Positions 45,095 through 54,735 of a DNA stretch of 64,000 nucleotides are shown here, piece by piece; positions within the stretch are counted from its first letter, which is position 1, and the number at the start of each line of letters is the position of its first letter. This stretch comes from Burkholderiales bacterium (GTDB lineage: Bacteria > Pseudomonadota > Gammaproteobacteria > Burkholderiales > Burkholderiaceae_B): assembly GCA_021299735.1 (NCBI GenBank), contig JAJTEM010000008.1:1-64000 (forward strand). The letters run 5' to 3'. The notes below the pieces were generated by a model. It did no database searches and was not told where the DNA came from. It saw nothing but the letters and a program-made list of their open reading frames with translations. The position numbers were made by a program, and so were the translations under genes.

Positions 45095-45759
45095 TGGATT
45101 GGTCTGCATTTTCGCTGTCCATTCAATTGGCCTTGGCCACCTTGCTGCTTTTGCTACCGGTGGGTTTGCTGGCAGGGCGGTGGTTGGCGCGCACCAATTT
45201 CAAAGGCCGCACCTGGATTGAGGCCGCCATTTTGTTGCCGCTTGTGTTGCCACCTACGGTTATGGGCTATTACCTGCTGGTTGCGGTGGGCGGTGGGTCG
45301 CCTTTGGGGCAGTGGCTTCAGAACAATTTGGGCATTTCGCTTACCTTCAATTTCGCCGGCCTGTTGTTGGCCTCGGTGTTGTTCAATATTCCCTTCATGT
45401 TGCAGCCTATTCAGCGTGCATTTGAATCCATTCCCTACAACTTGAAGGAAGCGGCACAGGTGAGCGGTTTGGGCAGTTGGGCCATTTTCACCAAGGTTGA
45501 ATTGCCATTGGCCTGGCCGGGAATTTTGTCGGCCATGGTGCTTACCTTTGTTCATACACTGGGCGAATTTGGCGTGGTGCTGATGATAGGCGGCAGCATT
45601 CCTGGTGAAACCCGAACCCTTGCCATTTCAATTTATGACAGCGTGCAAAGTTTTGATTTGAACGCAGCCAACACCATGTCGCTGGCATTGTTGATGTTCT
45701 CATTGTTGGCGGTAACCACTTCATTGTGGTTGTCAGGACGAAGAAGGCCCAGGACGTGA
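45091..45759 (+). CDS. modB: Molybdate ABC transporter, permease ModB
   Basis: 222 residues from ATG 45091 (ATGATG, the second ATG being possible too). Five hydrophobic helices and the ABC-interaction loop EAAQVSGLGSWAIFTKVELPLAWPGILSAMVLTFVHTLGEFGVVLMIGG, the EAA motif with the ModB-specific GEFG. Translationally coupled to modA. Forms the membrane channel with two copies of ModC on the cytoplasmic side. Confidence 0.95.
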   Translation: MMDWSAFSLSIQLALATLLLLLPVGLLAGRWLARTNFKGRTWIEAAILLPLVLPPTVMGYYLLVAVGGGSPLGQWLQNNLGISLTFNFAGLLLASVLFNIPFMLQPIQRAFESIPYNLKEAAQVSGLGSWAIFTKVELPLAWPGILSAMVLTFVHTLGEFGVVLMIGGSIPGETRTLAISIYDSVQSFDLNAANTMSLALLMFSLLAVTTSLWLSGRRRPRT

Positions 45760-45767
45760 TTAAGCCC

Positions 45768-46910
45768 ATGAGCGCCCTGCACGTTGAAATCGAGCAGCAA
45801 AACCCCATGCCCCTGCGCGCCAGTTTTAGCTGCGAGGCCGGGCAGTTGCTGGCCTTGGTGGGGCCTTCTGGCGCTGGCAAGTCATCTATTCTGCGTGTGC
45901 TGGCCGGCTTGATGAAACCTGCAAATGGCCGCATTCAAGTGGGCGAGCAGGTGTGGCTGGATACTCAACAAGGAATTTTTAAAATACCCCAACAGCGCAG
46001 GGTGGGACTGGTGTTTCAAAACTATGCCTTGATGCCGCACTTGAGTGCTGCTGCCAATGTGGCGCTGGCTTTGCAGCACATACCGAAGGGCGATCAAATA
46101 ATTGAGGCGGTGCAGTGGTTAAAGCGGGTGCGCTTGACTGCAGATGAGGCCATGCGCAAACCTGCCCAGTTGTCGGGTGGGCAACAGCAACGCGTGGCAC
46201 TGGCCCGCGCACTGGCTCGCGAGCCCGAATTGTTGTTGCTGGATGAACCTTTTTCCGCGGTCGATCAAATGAACCGGGAAAGCCTATACCGTTTGTTGGC
46301 TGAATTGCGGGCTGATTTGCATATTCCAATTGTGTTGGTCACCCACGACCTGAATGAAGCCCGCATGTTGTGCGACAAGCTGGTGGTGCTGGACCAGGGG
46401 CAGGTGTTACAGGAAGGCCATGCATTTGATGTACACCGCAGGCCGCGCAATTCCCGCGTGGCAGACCTGGTGGGCATTCAAAACCGTTTTCATGGTGCAT
46501 GGCTTGGGCCAGCAGGCGAAGAGGGTGTCGGGAATTTGCAATGGACCCGCGCATTGGATACCCAACTGGCAACGCCCGCCAACAGCTTTCAACTATTGGT
46601 GAAAGACAAAGGCAAAATTCCGCCCGGTTTTCCGGTGAACTGGGTGGTGCATGCAGATGGGCTTTCATTAAAACCTGCTGCATACAATGAGCAGCGCAAA
46701 GGTTTTGTATTGTTGCCTGTGCAGGTAGATGCGCACCGCGACCTGGGGGAACTGAGCCTGATCGATTTGATGATGGAAGTGCCGCCGTTCGAAACCCTGA
46801 AAATGGCGGTTTCTGGGGCGCAGCGCCTGGGCTTGAAAAAAGGTGCACCTTGCGTGGTGGAAATGGACTTGGAATTAATACACATCATGCCGAAAAAACA
46901 CCGGCAGTAA
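45768..46910 (+). CDS. modC: Molybdate ABC transporter, ATPase ModC
   Basis: 380 residues from ATG 45768; a start at 45726 would overlap modB. Walker A GPSGAGKSS (about 33-41), Q-loop VFQNYALMPHLS, signature LSGGQQQRVALARAL, Walker B LLLLDEPFSAVD, and H-loop VLVTHDLNEA. The C-terminal third is a molybdate-binding TOBE/Mop-like regulatory domain, more divergent than usual. Powers import by ModAB. The lysine-rich tail (PKKHRQ) is unusual but short. Confidence 0.94.
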   Translation: MSALHVEIEQQNPMPLRASFSCEAGQLLALVGPSGAGKSSILRVLAGLMKPANGRIQVGEQVWLDTQQGIFKIPQQRRVGLVFQNYALMPHLSAAANVALALQHIPKGDQIIEAVQWLKRVRLTADEAMRKPAQLSGGQQQRVALARALAREPELLLLDEPFSAVDQMNRESLYRLLAELRADLHIPIVLVTHDLNEARMLCDKLVVLDQGQVLQEGHAFDVHRRPRNSRVADLVGIQNRFHGAWLGPAGEEGVGNLQWTRALDTQLATPANSFQLLVKDKGKIPPGFPVNWVVHADGLSLKPAAYNEQRKGFVLLPVQVDAHRDLGELSLIDLMMEVPPFETLKMAVSGAQRLGLKKGAPCVVEMDLELIHIMPKKHRQ

Positions 46911-47018
46911 GATTGCCTATCAATGCGTAAGTAAAACAAGGTGTTGATTTTAAAGTGAATCTGAAAGTGTTTGCCTGTGAGTATGAAGGTTTGGAGACAT
47001 TTCATACCTACAAAAAAC

Positions 47019-49613
47019 ATGAGCACAACACGATACACCGCGCTGGTATTCAGCATGTTGGCCTTCATACTTGCTGGCTGTTTGGGTGGCAATGATTCCG
47101 CCACACTGGCCGGTGGCGACAGCCCCACAGTGATCAACCCCAACGAAGAATCGCCGGTCGACCTGAAGGCTGGCGATGGCATTCGGGTTTTGTCGAATCG
47201 CGCCGACTTGATCAGCGATGGGAATGCCCTGGTTGAAATTACTGCTGAAGACCCTGCCAATTTGCAAGATGTGAAGGTGATGCTGGGCACAGTCGATGTC
47301 AGCAATCAATTCGCCTTGCGAGAAAACGGCCGTTACATGGGCAGGCTACAAGGCTTGGCCTTGGGTGAAAACCGCATCATGGCTGTGTTGAAAAACAGGG
47401 GCCGAATGGTGGCCACCATCACCAATCACCCCAATGGCGGGCCCGTGTTCTCAGGGCCGCAAGTACAACCCTGGACCTGTACCAACGAAGCGGCAGTGGA
47501 TGCGCAATGCAACCAGCCCGCCGAATTCAGCTTCTCGTATTTGCCTGCCAACAAGTTGCAACACGTGCTGACCAATTCGAATTTTCAGGAACAGGAATTT
47601 GCACCAACCTTCCTGCCTTACGATCCGAAAAACCCGCCACCTGCCAGCGAAATTGCCATGACCACGACCGATAACGGCGTGACTGTGCCTTTCATTGTTC
47701 GTACCGAACGGGGTGTGCAAAACCGCGACCGCTATCAAATTCGAACCTTGTTTAACCCCGCAGAAGACTGGCAACCTTGGAAGCCGCAGGCGCAGTGGAA
47801 CGGCAAGGTATTGGTTCACCATGGTGGCAATGTGGGCGTAACTTACGGGCCGGGCAACCCGCCGAATGGCGATATTTCAGGCACTGCCCCCGATGGTGCA
47901 GAGTTTCTGCTTGGCGACAGCATTACTGTGGCCTTGGGGCGCGGTTTTATTGCCACCTCAACTGCGCTGGCCAATTTAGGCCACAACGTGAATTTGGTTA
48001 CTGCTGCCGAATCACTGATGATGGTGAAAGAAAGGATTGTTGAGCAGTATGGCGAAATCCGTTACACCATGGGTACAGGGTGTTCAGGGGGTGCCATTGC
48101 ACAGCAGCACATTGCCAATGCCTACCCTGGTATTTACCAAGGCATTATCGTGCAGTGTTCATATCCCGATGTGTGGACCACAGCCACGCAGTTTGGCGAT
48201 TACAACCTGTTGAATTCTTACTTTGGCAATCGCTATCAAGGTGTGAACGAGGCAGAAAACTCTCGTCAGTTCCCGCAATTCGCCACCAACTTCCTGCCCT
48301 ACGTGCAGTGGAGCGCCGTGTATGGCCATTTGCCAATTAACCCGGTGTTGTCCGATAACGCTTTCTTTCCCAAGGCCTACCCTTATGCACAAAATTGTCG
48401 TGGCTTGAATGGTGCTGCCACACCTTACGACCCTGTGAACAACCCCGGTGGTTTGCGTTGTGGGCTGATTGATTACATGAGTACCCAGTTTGGTTTTAGA
48501 ACGCCCGATGTGTGGAGTGCCAATGAGAAAAAAATTGGACGTGGTTTTGGCGGCATACCGCTGGACAACGTAGGGGTTCAATATGGCTTGGGAGCATTGA
48601 AACAAGGCACCATTACCGCAGATCAATTTCTGGATTTGAACCGCAATATCGGTGGTTTTGATGTGGACATTCAGCGCGTGGCCAAGCGCATTGCAGCAGA
48701 CCCATTGGCTTTGGCCAATTCGTATAAAACAGGCGCAGTAAACACGGCTGAGCATTTGAGCAACATACCGATTATCGACTTGCGTGGCCCCGACCCCGGT
48801 ATTGCGCACGATGCCTTTCATAGCTGGCAAATGCGCGCACGTTTGAACGCCACGCAGGGGCATTTCGACAACCATGTCATTTGGTTTGGGCAACTGGTGC
48901 TTGCAGGCGATTCCACCTACAGCACCGAGGCCTTGCTGGTTATGGACCGTTGGTTAAGCCAAATTGAAGCCGATGGCAGCAACAAGCCGCTGCCAGAAAA
49001 GGTGGTGGCCAACAAGCCTGCTGCCGCGCGTGACAAGTGTTTGTCAGCACAAAGTATTTATGCAGACGATGGTCCTTTCATTCCTTTGAGCGGTAACTTG
49101 TTTTACCCCGAACCAATTTTGCCCAGGGCCAATTCCAGCAGCATTCCGAAGCCACCCCCCGAAGCAGGTCAAATTTTTGATCAACTGAGCAAGCAAGTGT
49201 GTGGTCTTGATTTCTCTGCGGTTGATTCCACGGGCATGTCGAGTCAACTCACCGGCCCGATTGCCCAGTTACAGCATGTTTTGGTGCAAACCCGGTTTGG
49301 TACTCCCCGCACCGTGGCGGGCGACGATATTCGTACGCTTAGAAACAAGTGCGCATTAAAGCCAGTGGATGTGGCTGATTACGCGGGTGCGGTTTCAATT
49401 ACCGATATGCCTGCCTTCGTGGCGCAAGTGAAAGAAATATTTCCGCAAGGCGTTTGTGATTACAGCAAACCGGGCGTGGGTACTCAGCCCACACAAACCT
49501 GGTTGCGTTATGGCACCGCCACCGAGAAATTGATTGGCGGAGTACCCTTGCCTGCAAAGCCCGTGAATTCAAGGCAGGGTTGGGCAGCACCTGCTTTTAG
49601 AAATGTTAATTAA
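47019..49613 (+). CDS. DUF6351 family lipoprotein
   Basis: 864 residues from ATG 47019, which gives a lipoprotein signal (LVFSMLAFILAGCLGG, Cys about 24). Large single-domain protein typical of the DUF6351 family: an N-terminal beta domain (about 50-150), then an alpha/beta-hydrolase-like core with a nucleophile-elbow sequence MGTGCSGGAIAQQHIANAYPG (about 350-370, Ser of GCSGG) and LRGPDPGIAHDAFHSWQMRARL. This resembles tannase/feruloyl-esterase relatives. Substrate unknown; likely an outer-membrane-anchored or periplasmic esterase. Single gene. Confidence 0.83.
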   Translation: MSTTRYTALVFSMLAFILAGCLGGNDSATLAGGDSPTVINPNEESPVDLKAGDGIRVLSNRADLISDGNALVEITAEDPANLQDVKVMLGTVDVSNQFALRENGRYMGRLQGLALGENRIMAVLKNRGRMVATITNHPNGGPVFSGPQVQPWTCTNEAAVDAQCNQPAEFSFSYLPANKLQHVLTNSNFQEQEFAPTFLPYDPKNPPPASEIAMTTTDNGVTVPFIVRTERGVQNRDRYQIRTLFNPAEDWQPWKPQAQWNGKVLVHHGGNVGVTYGPGNPPNGDISGTAPDGAEFLLGDSITVALGRGFIATSTALANLGHNVNLVTAAESLMMVKERIVEQYGEIRYTMGTGCSGGAIAQQHIANAYPGIYQGIIVQCSYPDVWTTATQFGDYNLLNSYFGNRYQGVNEAENSRQFPQFATNFLPYVQWSAVYGHLPINPVLSDNAFFPKAYPYAQNCRGLNGAATPYDPVNNPGGLRCGLIDYMSTQFGFRTPDVWSANEKKIGRGFGGIPLDNVGVQYGLGALKQGTITADQFLDLNRNIGGFDVDIQRVAKRIAADPLALANSYKTGAVNTAEHLSNIPIIDLRGPDPGIAHDAFHSWQMRARLNATQGHFDNHVIWFGQLVLAGDSTYSTEALLVMDRWLSQIEADGSNKPLPEKVVANKPAAARDKCLSAQSIYADDGPFIPLSGNLFYPEPILPRANSSSIPKPPPEAGQIFDQLSKQVCGLDFSAVDSTGMSSQLTGPIAQLQHVLVQTRFGTPRTVAGDDIRTLRNKCALKPVDVADYAGAVSITDMPAFVAQVKEIFPQGVCDYSKPGVGTQPTQTWLRYGTATEKLIGGVPLPAKPVNSRQGWAAPAFRNVN

Positions 49614-49665
49614 CATTAACTGATAATTTATCAATTGCAAGAGAAGAGGGGACTTTACCTTTGTA

Positions 49666-51297
49666 ATGTCTCCTTGTGTCTTGTTGGAGTCGGGCACACT
49701 GCTTGTATCGAATAAAGCGAATACGTTCCCCTTGAACTCTGAAAAAATAACTCCCGATGTGTTGGAGCATAGCCCTGTTGGTTTGATGCAAATTGATCAT
49801 GCCGGGCAAATACTTTCAATTAACTCCTGTTGCGCTGATATTTTCGGCTATTCGGTGGCCGAATTGCTCGACCAGTTTTTTGAAATTCTATTGCCGCCCG
49901 GCTTAAGAAGCAGGCACGCCGGTTTGTTTCAGGAATTCATTCAATCGTCCGATGGGCGCATGATGGGGCAAGGCACAGGGCAAAAATACTTTCCGGCCCA
50001 GCACAAGGCGGGGCATGAAATTTTTGTTCAAATTGGTTTGAATGTGAATCGCACAGGTACATTGCCTCTAATTACTTTGGCCATAGTCGATGTCACTGAC
50101 AAAGCCCGGTTACTGAACGAACTGAAGCATGGCAATGAGCGCCTGCGCCACAAAACGAAAGAACTGATGCAAGTGGTGCGGCAGCAGAACCATTTTTTAA
50201 ATGTGGTTAGCCATGAATTGCGCACCCCCTTGAACAATTCGCTTGAAATGCTGAACCAGCTTTCTGCCACACAGCTTGATGAAGACCAGGCTGAGTTGTT
50301 TCAGGACCTGGACAAGGCCAATATTGATGTAACCCGCAGTGTAAAAATGTTGATGGACTATGCCGACAGCATGTTGGGTGAGCTTCAACTGGAAGAAGAA
50401 GAATTTGATTTGCGGGCACTTTGGCTGGACCGCTTAAGGTTGGTGCAACGCGCCCACCCCGGGCAAATTCATTTGCTGGAAATTCGTGAAGAATTTGATT
50501 TTGACCCGGTGGTACTGGGTGACAAAATGCGAATAGGTCGCATGATGCACGGCCTGATCGACAACGCCATGAAGTTTTCTGACGCACACCGAATCAAGGT
50601 GCACATTCAATTCAGGTCACAACCTGCCCCCCAACTGTATTTCGAGGTGAGCGACAACGGAATTGGCATGGCTGAGTCGCTGATTCAGTCGATTGGCAAG
50701 CCATTCGCCAATCAATCCGTGCGCCGCACCCGTGGCGGCGGTGGCATGGGCGTTGGGTTTTACCTCACTCGCAAATATCTCGAGATGATGAAAGGGCAGT
50801 TTTCATTACAAAGCCGCTTGGGAGAGGGCACTTGCTGCAGTATTCACGTGCCACTCCAGTTAATCGGCCGGGCGAGTGCTCAGGCTGTATCCGCTGAAAG
50901 TGCTGGCGATTTGCCATTGAGTAATTTAAAGCTTTTGCTGGTGGAAGATGACCCCACCGTGGCGAAGATCAATGCAATTCGCCTTCGCAAATTGGGTGCC
51001 CATGTTGTGGTGGCCGGGAATGGTCAGGTGGCGGTTGATCTGCTTCAGGACAAAAGCGTAAGTATTGCTGCAATTCTGATGGATTTGCACATGCCAGTGA
51101 TGGACGGTTTCAGCGCAACGCGCCACATTCGTGACATGGTTGAGTATGTAAAAATTCCAATTGTTGCGGTAACCGCAGGTTCACGTTTGGCAGAATATGC
51201 GCGCGCCATGGCTGCCGGAATCGACGCGTTTTATTCCAAACCATTTGAGCCCAATGTGTTGGTTCAATACTTCAAGGCCCGTGGTGTAATTCGCTAG
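49666..51297 (+). CDS. Hybrid sensor histidine kinase with PAS and receiver domains
   Basis: 543 residues, no transmembrane segment, so a cytoplasmic sensor. A PAS domain (about 30-145, LEHSPVGLMQIDHAGQILSINSC) is followed by a coiled linker, HisKA with NVVSHELRTPLNN (about 180-192), HATPase (LIDNAMKFS, GGGGMGVGFYLTRKY) and a C-terminal receiver with phospho-acceptor Asp in AAILMDLHMPVMDG (about 470) and SKPFEPN. The receiver may pass phosphate to an unlinked Hpt protein, since none is adjacent. Signal unknown. Start at 49666 is the first ATG; the true start may be slightly later. Confidence 0.9.
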   Translation: MSPCVLLESGTLLVSNKANTFPLNSEKITPDVLEHSPVGLMQIDHAGQILSINSCCADIFGYSVAELLDQFFEILLPPGLRSRHAGLFQEFIQSSDGRMMGQGTGQKYFPAQHKAGHEIFVQIGLNVNRTGTLPLITLAIVDVTDKARLLNELKHGNERLRHKTKELMQVVRQQNHFLNVVSHELRTPLNNSLEMLNQLSATQLDEDQAELFQDLDKANIDVTRSVKMLMDYADSMLGELQLEEEEFDLRALWLDRLRLVQRAHPGQIHLLEIREEFDFDPVVLGDKMRIGRMMHGLIDNAMKFSDAHRIKVHIQFRSQPAPQLYFEVSDNGIGMAESLIQSIGKPFANQSVRRTRGGGGMGVGFYLTRKYLEMMKGQFSLQSRLGEGTCCSIHVPLQLIGRASAQAVSAESAGDLPLSNLKLLLVEDDPTVAKINAIRLRKLGAHVVVAGNGQVAVDLLQDKSVSIAAILMDLHMPVMDGFSATRHIRDMVEYVKIPIVAVTAGSRLAEYARAMAAGIDAFYSKPFEPNVLVQYFKARGVIR

Positions 51298-51302
51298 TAC
51301 AA

Positions 51303-51317
51303 TGTAATTTTATTACC
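51303..51317 (+). promoter_or_regulatory. Candidate HexR operator
   Basis: TGTAATTTTATTACC is an almost perfect match to the palindromic HexR consensus (TGTARTnnnAYTACA, one mismatch at the last base). It lies 24 bases before the hexR start, so autorepression is likely. Confidence 0.6.
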
Positions 51318-51340
51318 TCGGGTTTTGCCCTGCTTTTTAC

Positions 51341-52204
51341 ATGAATCGCATGAATTTACTCGATAGAATTCGCATGCAGCTGGATCAGTTTTCCAGTGCC
51401 GAGCAGGCAGTGGCACTGGTGGTGTTAAAAGACCCCAGCGGTTTTCAGAAAATGCCTGTCACTGAATTGGCTAAGCTTGCCGGTGTTAGCAGCCCCTCCG
51501 TGGTGCGGTTTTGTCGCTCCCTGGGTTATGAAGGCTTGAGCGATTTCAAACTTAAACTTGCAGCCAGTTTGAATGAAGGTGTGCCCTTTGTTCATCAAAC
51601 AGTTCAAGCCGGCGACAGTGGTGAAACCCTGATTCAGAAAGTGCTCGACAATGCCATTCATACGCTGCGTACTTTTCGTAACACGGCGCCGGCCAAACCC
51701 ATCGACAAAGCCACTCAACTTCTTGCAAAGAGTATTGCGAAAAAAGGTCGCCTTGTGTTTTACGGCGTGGGCAATTCCGGCTTTGTTGCGCAAGATGCTG
51801 AACACAAGTTTTTTCGCATGGGCTGCACAGCGCACGCCTATTCCGATGGGCATTTGCAGATTATGGCTGCATCCATGTTGAACAGGGGTGATTGCCTGAT
51901 CATTATTTCGAATTCAGGTCGCAGTCAGGATTTACTCGATGCCACGCAAATTGCCCGTGCAGCCGGGGCAAGTACCATTGCAATCACCGCCTCGGGGTCA
52001 CCTTTGGCACAGGCAGTGCAGGTGCATATTCCCGCAGACCATGGCGAGTATTACGAGCAATACAGCCCCATGGTGTCGCGATTGTTGCACCTGTGTGTGG
52101 TGGATGTGCTTGCTACGCAGGTGGCTTTGCAGTTGGGCGATTCAGTTCAAAAGAACATGGCCCGTTTGAAGAAAAACCTCATTGAAAGCCGTTATGCCAA
52201 ATAG
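51341..52204 (+). CDS. hexR: RpiR-family transcriptional regulator HexR
   Basis: 287 residues (ATG 51341; ATG 51350 is also possible). N-terminal HTH_6 domain (about 1-77, VTELAKLAGVSSPSVVRFCRSLGYEGLSDFK) and a C-terminal SIS sugar-phosphate domain (about 125-255, LVFYGVGNSGFVAQDAEHKFFRMG and LIIISNSGRSQDLLDATQIARAAG). HexR senses 2-keto-3-deoxy-6-phosphogluconate and controls Entner-Doudoroff and other central sugar genes. A HexR-type palindrome precedes it. It converges with the lactonase and pgi genes, which encode enzymes of the same pathway area. Confidence 0.92.
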   Translation: MNRMNLLDRIRMQLDQFSSAEQAVALVVLKDPSGFQKMPVTELAKLAGVSSPSVVRFCRSLGYEGLSDFKLKLAASLNEGVPFVHQTVQAGDSGETLIQKVLDNAIHTLRTFRNTAPAKPIDKATQLLAKSIAKKGRLVFYGVGNSGFVAQDAEHKFFRMGCTAHAYSDGHLQIMAASMLNRGDCLIIISNSGRSQDLLDATQIARAAGASTIAITASGSPLAQAVQVHIPADHGEYYEQYSPMVSRLLHLCVVDVLATQVALQLGDSVQKNMARLKKNLIESRYAK

Positions 52205-53085
52205 GATGGGTTGGCGAAGTTTTCTGGCAAGGCTTTAAAGCGGGTTTCACAGGCGATAAGGCTAATTTTTTCGAAGCCTGGTTTATTCGGAAATTTTTCG
52301 TCAGCCTGGGCTGAACACACCAACAGCACATTGCCGTTTTCGCCCCCAAAGCAAGGCATGGTGGGTTTGGCCAAGGGCAATTCAAGGCTTTCAATGAATT
52401 CGCCGCGTTCGCTGAAGCGGTCAAGCCGATAGCCTTCCAGAATCGCAACCCAATAACTTCCATCGCTTGTGAAACAGGCGCCATCGGGCCGAGCTGTTCC
52501 TTCGGAATATTGTTTGATCAATTGCCTGCTGCTTAATTCCCCCGTTTCAAGCTGGTAATCAAATCGCCAAATACATTTGTGCCGGGTGTCGCTTAGAAAC
52601 ACCGAATTGCCACTGGGTGAAAACGCAAGGCCGTTGCCCACAATCAAATCAGCTATTTTCAGTTCTGCTTTTCCGGATTCAATGCAATACAATGCGGCTG
52701 TGGCGGGGCTGCGGGCATCAACCAATGTTGATATCCAGATTCTGCCCGCCGTGTCGGCACGGCCATCGTTGAAGCGGTGTTTGCTTGAATCAAAAGGCGC
52801 TTTCAATTTCAAGGTGCAGGTATTGCCCTCGATCAGCCAGCCGCCTTGCCTGCCCAATGCCACCCAGGTGTTTGCCTTTGCTGTGGGCAGCACGCAGCCT
52901 ATTTCATCGGGCAATGCAAGGGTACTTAATGGCAGCGTGTTTTTCGATGAGCTGTTCAGCACATCGCTTGAATTCAAACGGTACAGGGTGCGGTTATTAA
53001 TATCTACCCAAGCCCAGCAGCCATGTGCATACCTTGGGCTTTCGGCCAGGCTGCAGAATGGCAATGGCAGGGCTTGCCAATTCAT
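52192..53085 (-). CDS. SMP-30/gluconolactonase-family protein
   Basis: 297 residues from ATG 53085, overlapping the pgi stop by one or two bases. Six-bladed beta-propeller of the SMP-30 type: AESPRYAHGCWAWVDI, NDGRADTAGRIWISTL, IVGNGLAFSPSGNSVFLSDT and RPDGACFTSDGSYWVAI hold the metal-binding Glu, Asn and Asp. Hydrolyses sugar lactones such as gluconolactone in related proteins. Cotranscribed with pgi, so a role in glucose-derived lactones or sugar-phosphate salvage is plausible. Overlaps hexR tail by 13 bases (convergent). Confidence 0.9.
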   Translation of the reverse strand: MNWQALPLPFCSLAESPRYAHGCWAWVDINNRTLYRLNSSDVLNSSSKNTLPLSTLALPDEIGCVLPTAKANTWVALGRQGGWLIEGNTCTLKLKAPFDSSKHRFNDGRADTAGRIWISTLVDARSPATAALYCIESGKAELKIADLIVGNGLAFSPSGNSVFLSDTRHKCIWRFDYQLETGELSSRQLIKQYSEGTARPDGACFTSDGSYWVAILEGYRLDRFSERGEFIESLELPLAKPTMPCFGGENGNVLLVCSAQADEKFPNKPGFEKISLIACETRFKALPENFANPSYLA

Positions 53086-54632
53086 CACGATGCTGAATTT
53101 TTCAGGAAATGGTTGATGAGGTGGGCAGTCACCGGGTTCTCGGCAGGCGCATGGCCCGGCGGTACACTGTGCTCCAGTTGTTCGGCAATGCATTTGCCCA
53201 GTTCAACACCCCATTGGTCAAAGGGGTTGATGTTTTGCATCGCAGCCAGTGCTGCGGTTCGGTGTTCCCACATGCACAGCAGTGCACCGAGCGAATAGGG
53301 TGTTAGCGAATCGAGAAACACCATTTGAACCGGGCGGTGGCCGGGGCAAGATTTGTAGTTGATGTCGGTGTTGTTCAATTCAGCTTCGGAATTCAGGCGA
53401 CCCACCGAGAAGGCTTCGGATTGCGCCAATGCATGAGAGAGCAAAACCTGGTGGGATTTCACTTCCTCATGGTCGGGCCTCACCACAGCAATCAATTCAA
53501 CCGAGCTGGCAATTTTGCTTTGGTGCAGCATCTGGAAAAACGCATGTTGGCCATTGGTGCCCACATCGCCCCACAAAATCGGGCATGCGGGTTTGTCGAG
53601 TAACTCCCCATGGTTGTTCACGCCCTTGCCCAGCGATTCCATCCACAGCTGTTGCAGATAAGGCACCAGCTGACTAAGGCGTGAATCGTAGGGGCTCAGC
53701 ATCAGCGAGGCTGCGCCATGCTCCAGGTTATACAGGTCGCTCAGCGCAAGCAGCGTGGGAATACACTGGCTGGCTTTGCTTTGCAGCACATGGCCGTCCA
53801 TCAGTGCGGCACCTTCCAGCAGTTCATTGAACACCGGGTTGCCGTGTACCATGCGCACCCCAATAGACACTGGGCCCCACAGTGAATAACGCCCACCCAC
53901 GGTTTCGCTGAATTCAAATATGCGGTCTGCGGGTATGCCCAGCTCAAGCGCTTTGCTAGGTTTGCAGGTTGCTGCAACCAACGCTTTGCTGCGGTAAGCA
54001 GGCCCGGCTGAATCCAGCCATTTGAAAATATGCTGTGCGTTGTGCAGCGTTTCGCGGGTTGAAAATGATTTGCTGGCAATGACCACCAAGGTGGTTTTTG
54101 GGTTCAGCGCGGCCAGCGCAGCTTTCATTTCATGGAAGTCTACGTTGGCGGCAAACCGAATATTCAGCGCAGGCGCTTCGCCCAAATCCAGTTTGCTGAA
54201 TACGTCGTTGAGCAGGCGTGGGCCCAGGTCAGAACCACCAATGCCCAAATGCAACACGCTGTTGTAGCGCTCGCCATCGGGGGTGGTGTAACGGCCCGAT
54301 CGAACCTGCTCCACGAAGTTTTCCATCTGCTGCTGTACTTGCCGTGTCAGTGCCAGTTCATCCCGACCGTTGACCACCAGTGACACCGCGGAGTTGTAGG
54401 CTTGGGGGTTGCAGGCTGCGCGCAGGGCCCAGTGGCCAGCAGGCCTGTTCTCTGTGCCGTTTACCACTTGCCCGCTAAACAGGCCTTCAATAAAGGCAGA
54501 CAAATTCTTGTGCGCTTGGGTTTTCTCAAAGTTCAGCACATGGCTGGCGCTGTAAAGCTGCCGGTCCAGATTGATGTGAACTGGGCCGAGACTGCGGGAA
54601 AGATAGCCGGGGTTTAAGGCAGATGTGTTCAT
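53085..54632 (-). CDS. pgi: Glucose-6-phosphate isomerase
   Basis: 515 residues from ATG 54632; upstream extension in frame has no homologous look. Signature segments: LGIGGSDLGPRLL, VIASKSFSTRET, GGRYSLWGPVSIGVRM (close to the first PGI signature), and NPFDQWGVELGK (second signature with the catalytic Lys at its end). The Glu and His of the active site are in the expected regions. Interconverts glucose-6-phosphate and fructose-6-phosphate. Forms an operon with the SMP-30 gene through an ATGA overlap. Confidence 0.96.
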   Translation of the reverse strand: MNTSALNPGYLSRSLGPVHINLDRQLYSASHVLNFEKTQAHKNLSAFIEGLFSGQVVNGTENRPAGHWALRAACNPQAYNSAVSLVVNGRDELALTRQVQQQMENFVEQVRSGRYTTPDGERYNSVLHLGIGGSDLGPRLLNDVFSKLDLGEAPALNIRFAANVDFHEMKAALAALNPKTTLVVIASKSFSTRETLHNAQHIFKWLDSAGPAYRSKALVAATCKPSKALELGIPADRIFEFSETVGGRYSLWGPVSIGVRMVHGNPVFNELLEGAALMDGHVLQSKASQCIPTLLALSDLYNLEHGAASLMLSPYDSRLSQLVPYLQQLWMESLGKGVNNHGELLDKPACPILWGDVGTNGQHAFFQMLHQSKIASSVELIAVVRPDHEEVKSHQVLLSHALAQSEAFSVGRLNSEAELNNTDINYKSCPGHRPVQMVFLDSLTPYSLGALLCMWEHRTAALAAMQNINPFDQWGVELGKCIAEQLEHSVPPGHAPAENPVTAHLINHFLKNSAS

Positions 54633-54652
54633 GAATATGCCAATGGGGAAAT

Positions 54653-54683
54653 AAAAAAGGCGCTGAAAATGTGCTTCAACGCC
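54653..54683 (-). terminator. Rho-independent terminator of the tonB-exbB-exbD operon
   Basis: On the minus strand GGCGTTGA pairs with TCAGCGCC (one G-U pair), followed by TTTTTT. It lies about 50 bases after the exbD stop. Another 7-bp hairpin GCCGAAG/CTTCGGC (54681-54704) precedes it. Confidence 0.85.
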
Positions 54684-54735
54684 GAAGTTTCGCACGACTT
54701 CGGCAGAGTGTGTCCAACTGGCTCTAAAAATTGAA

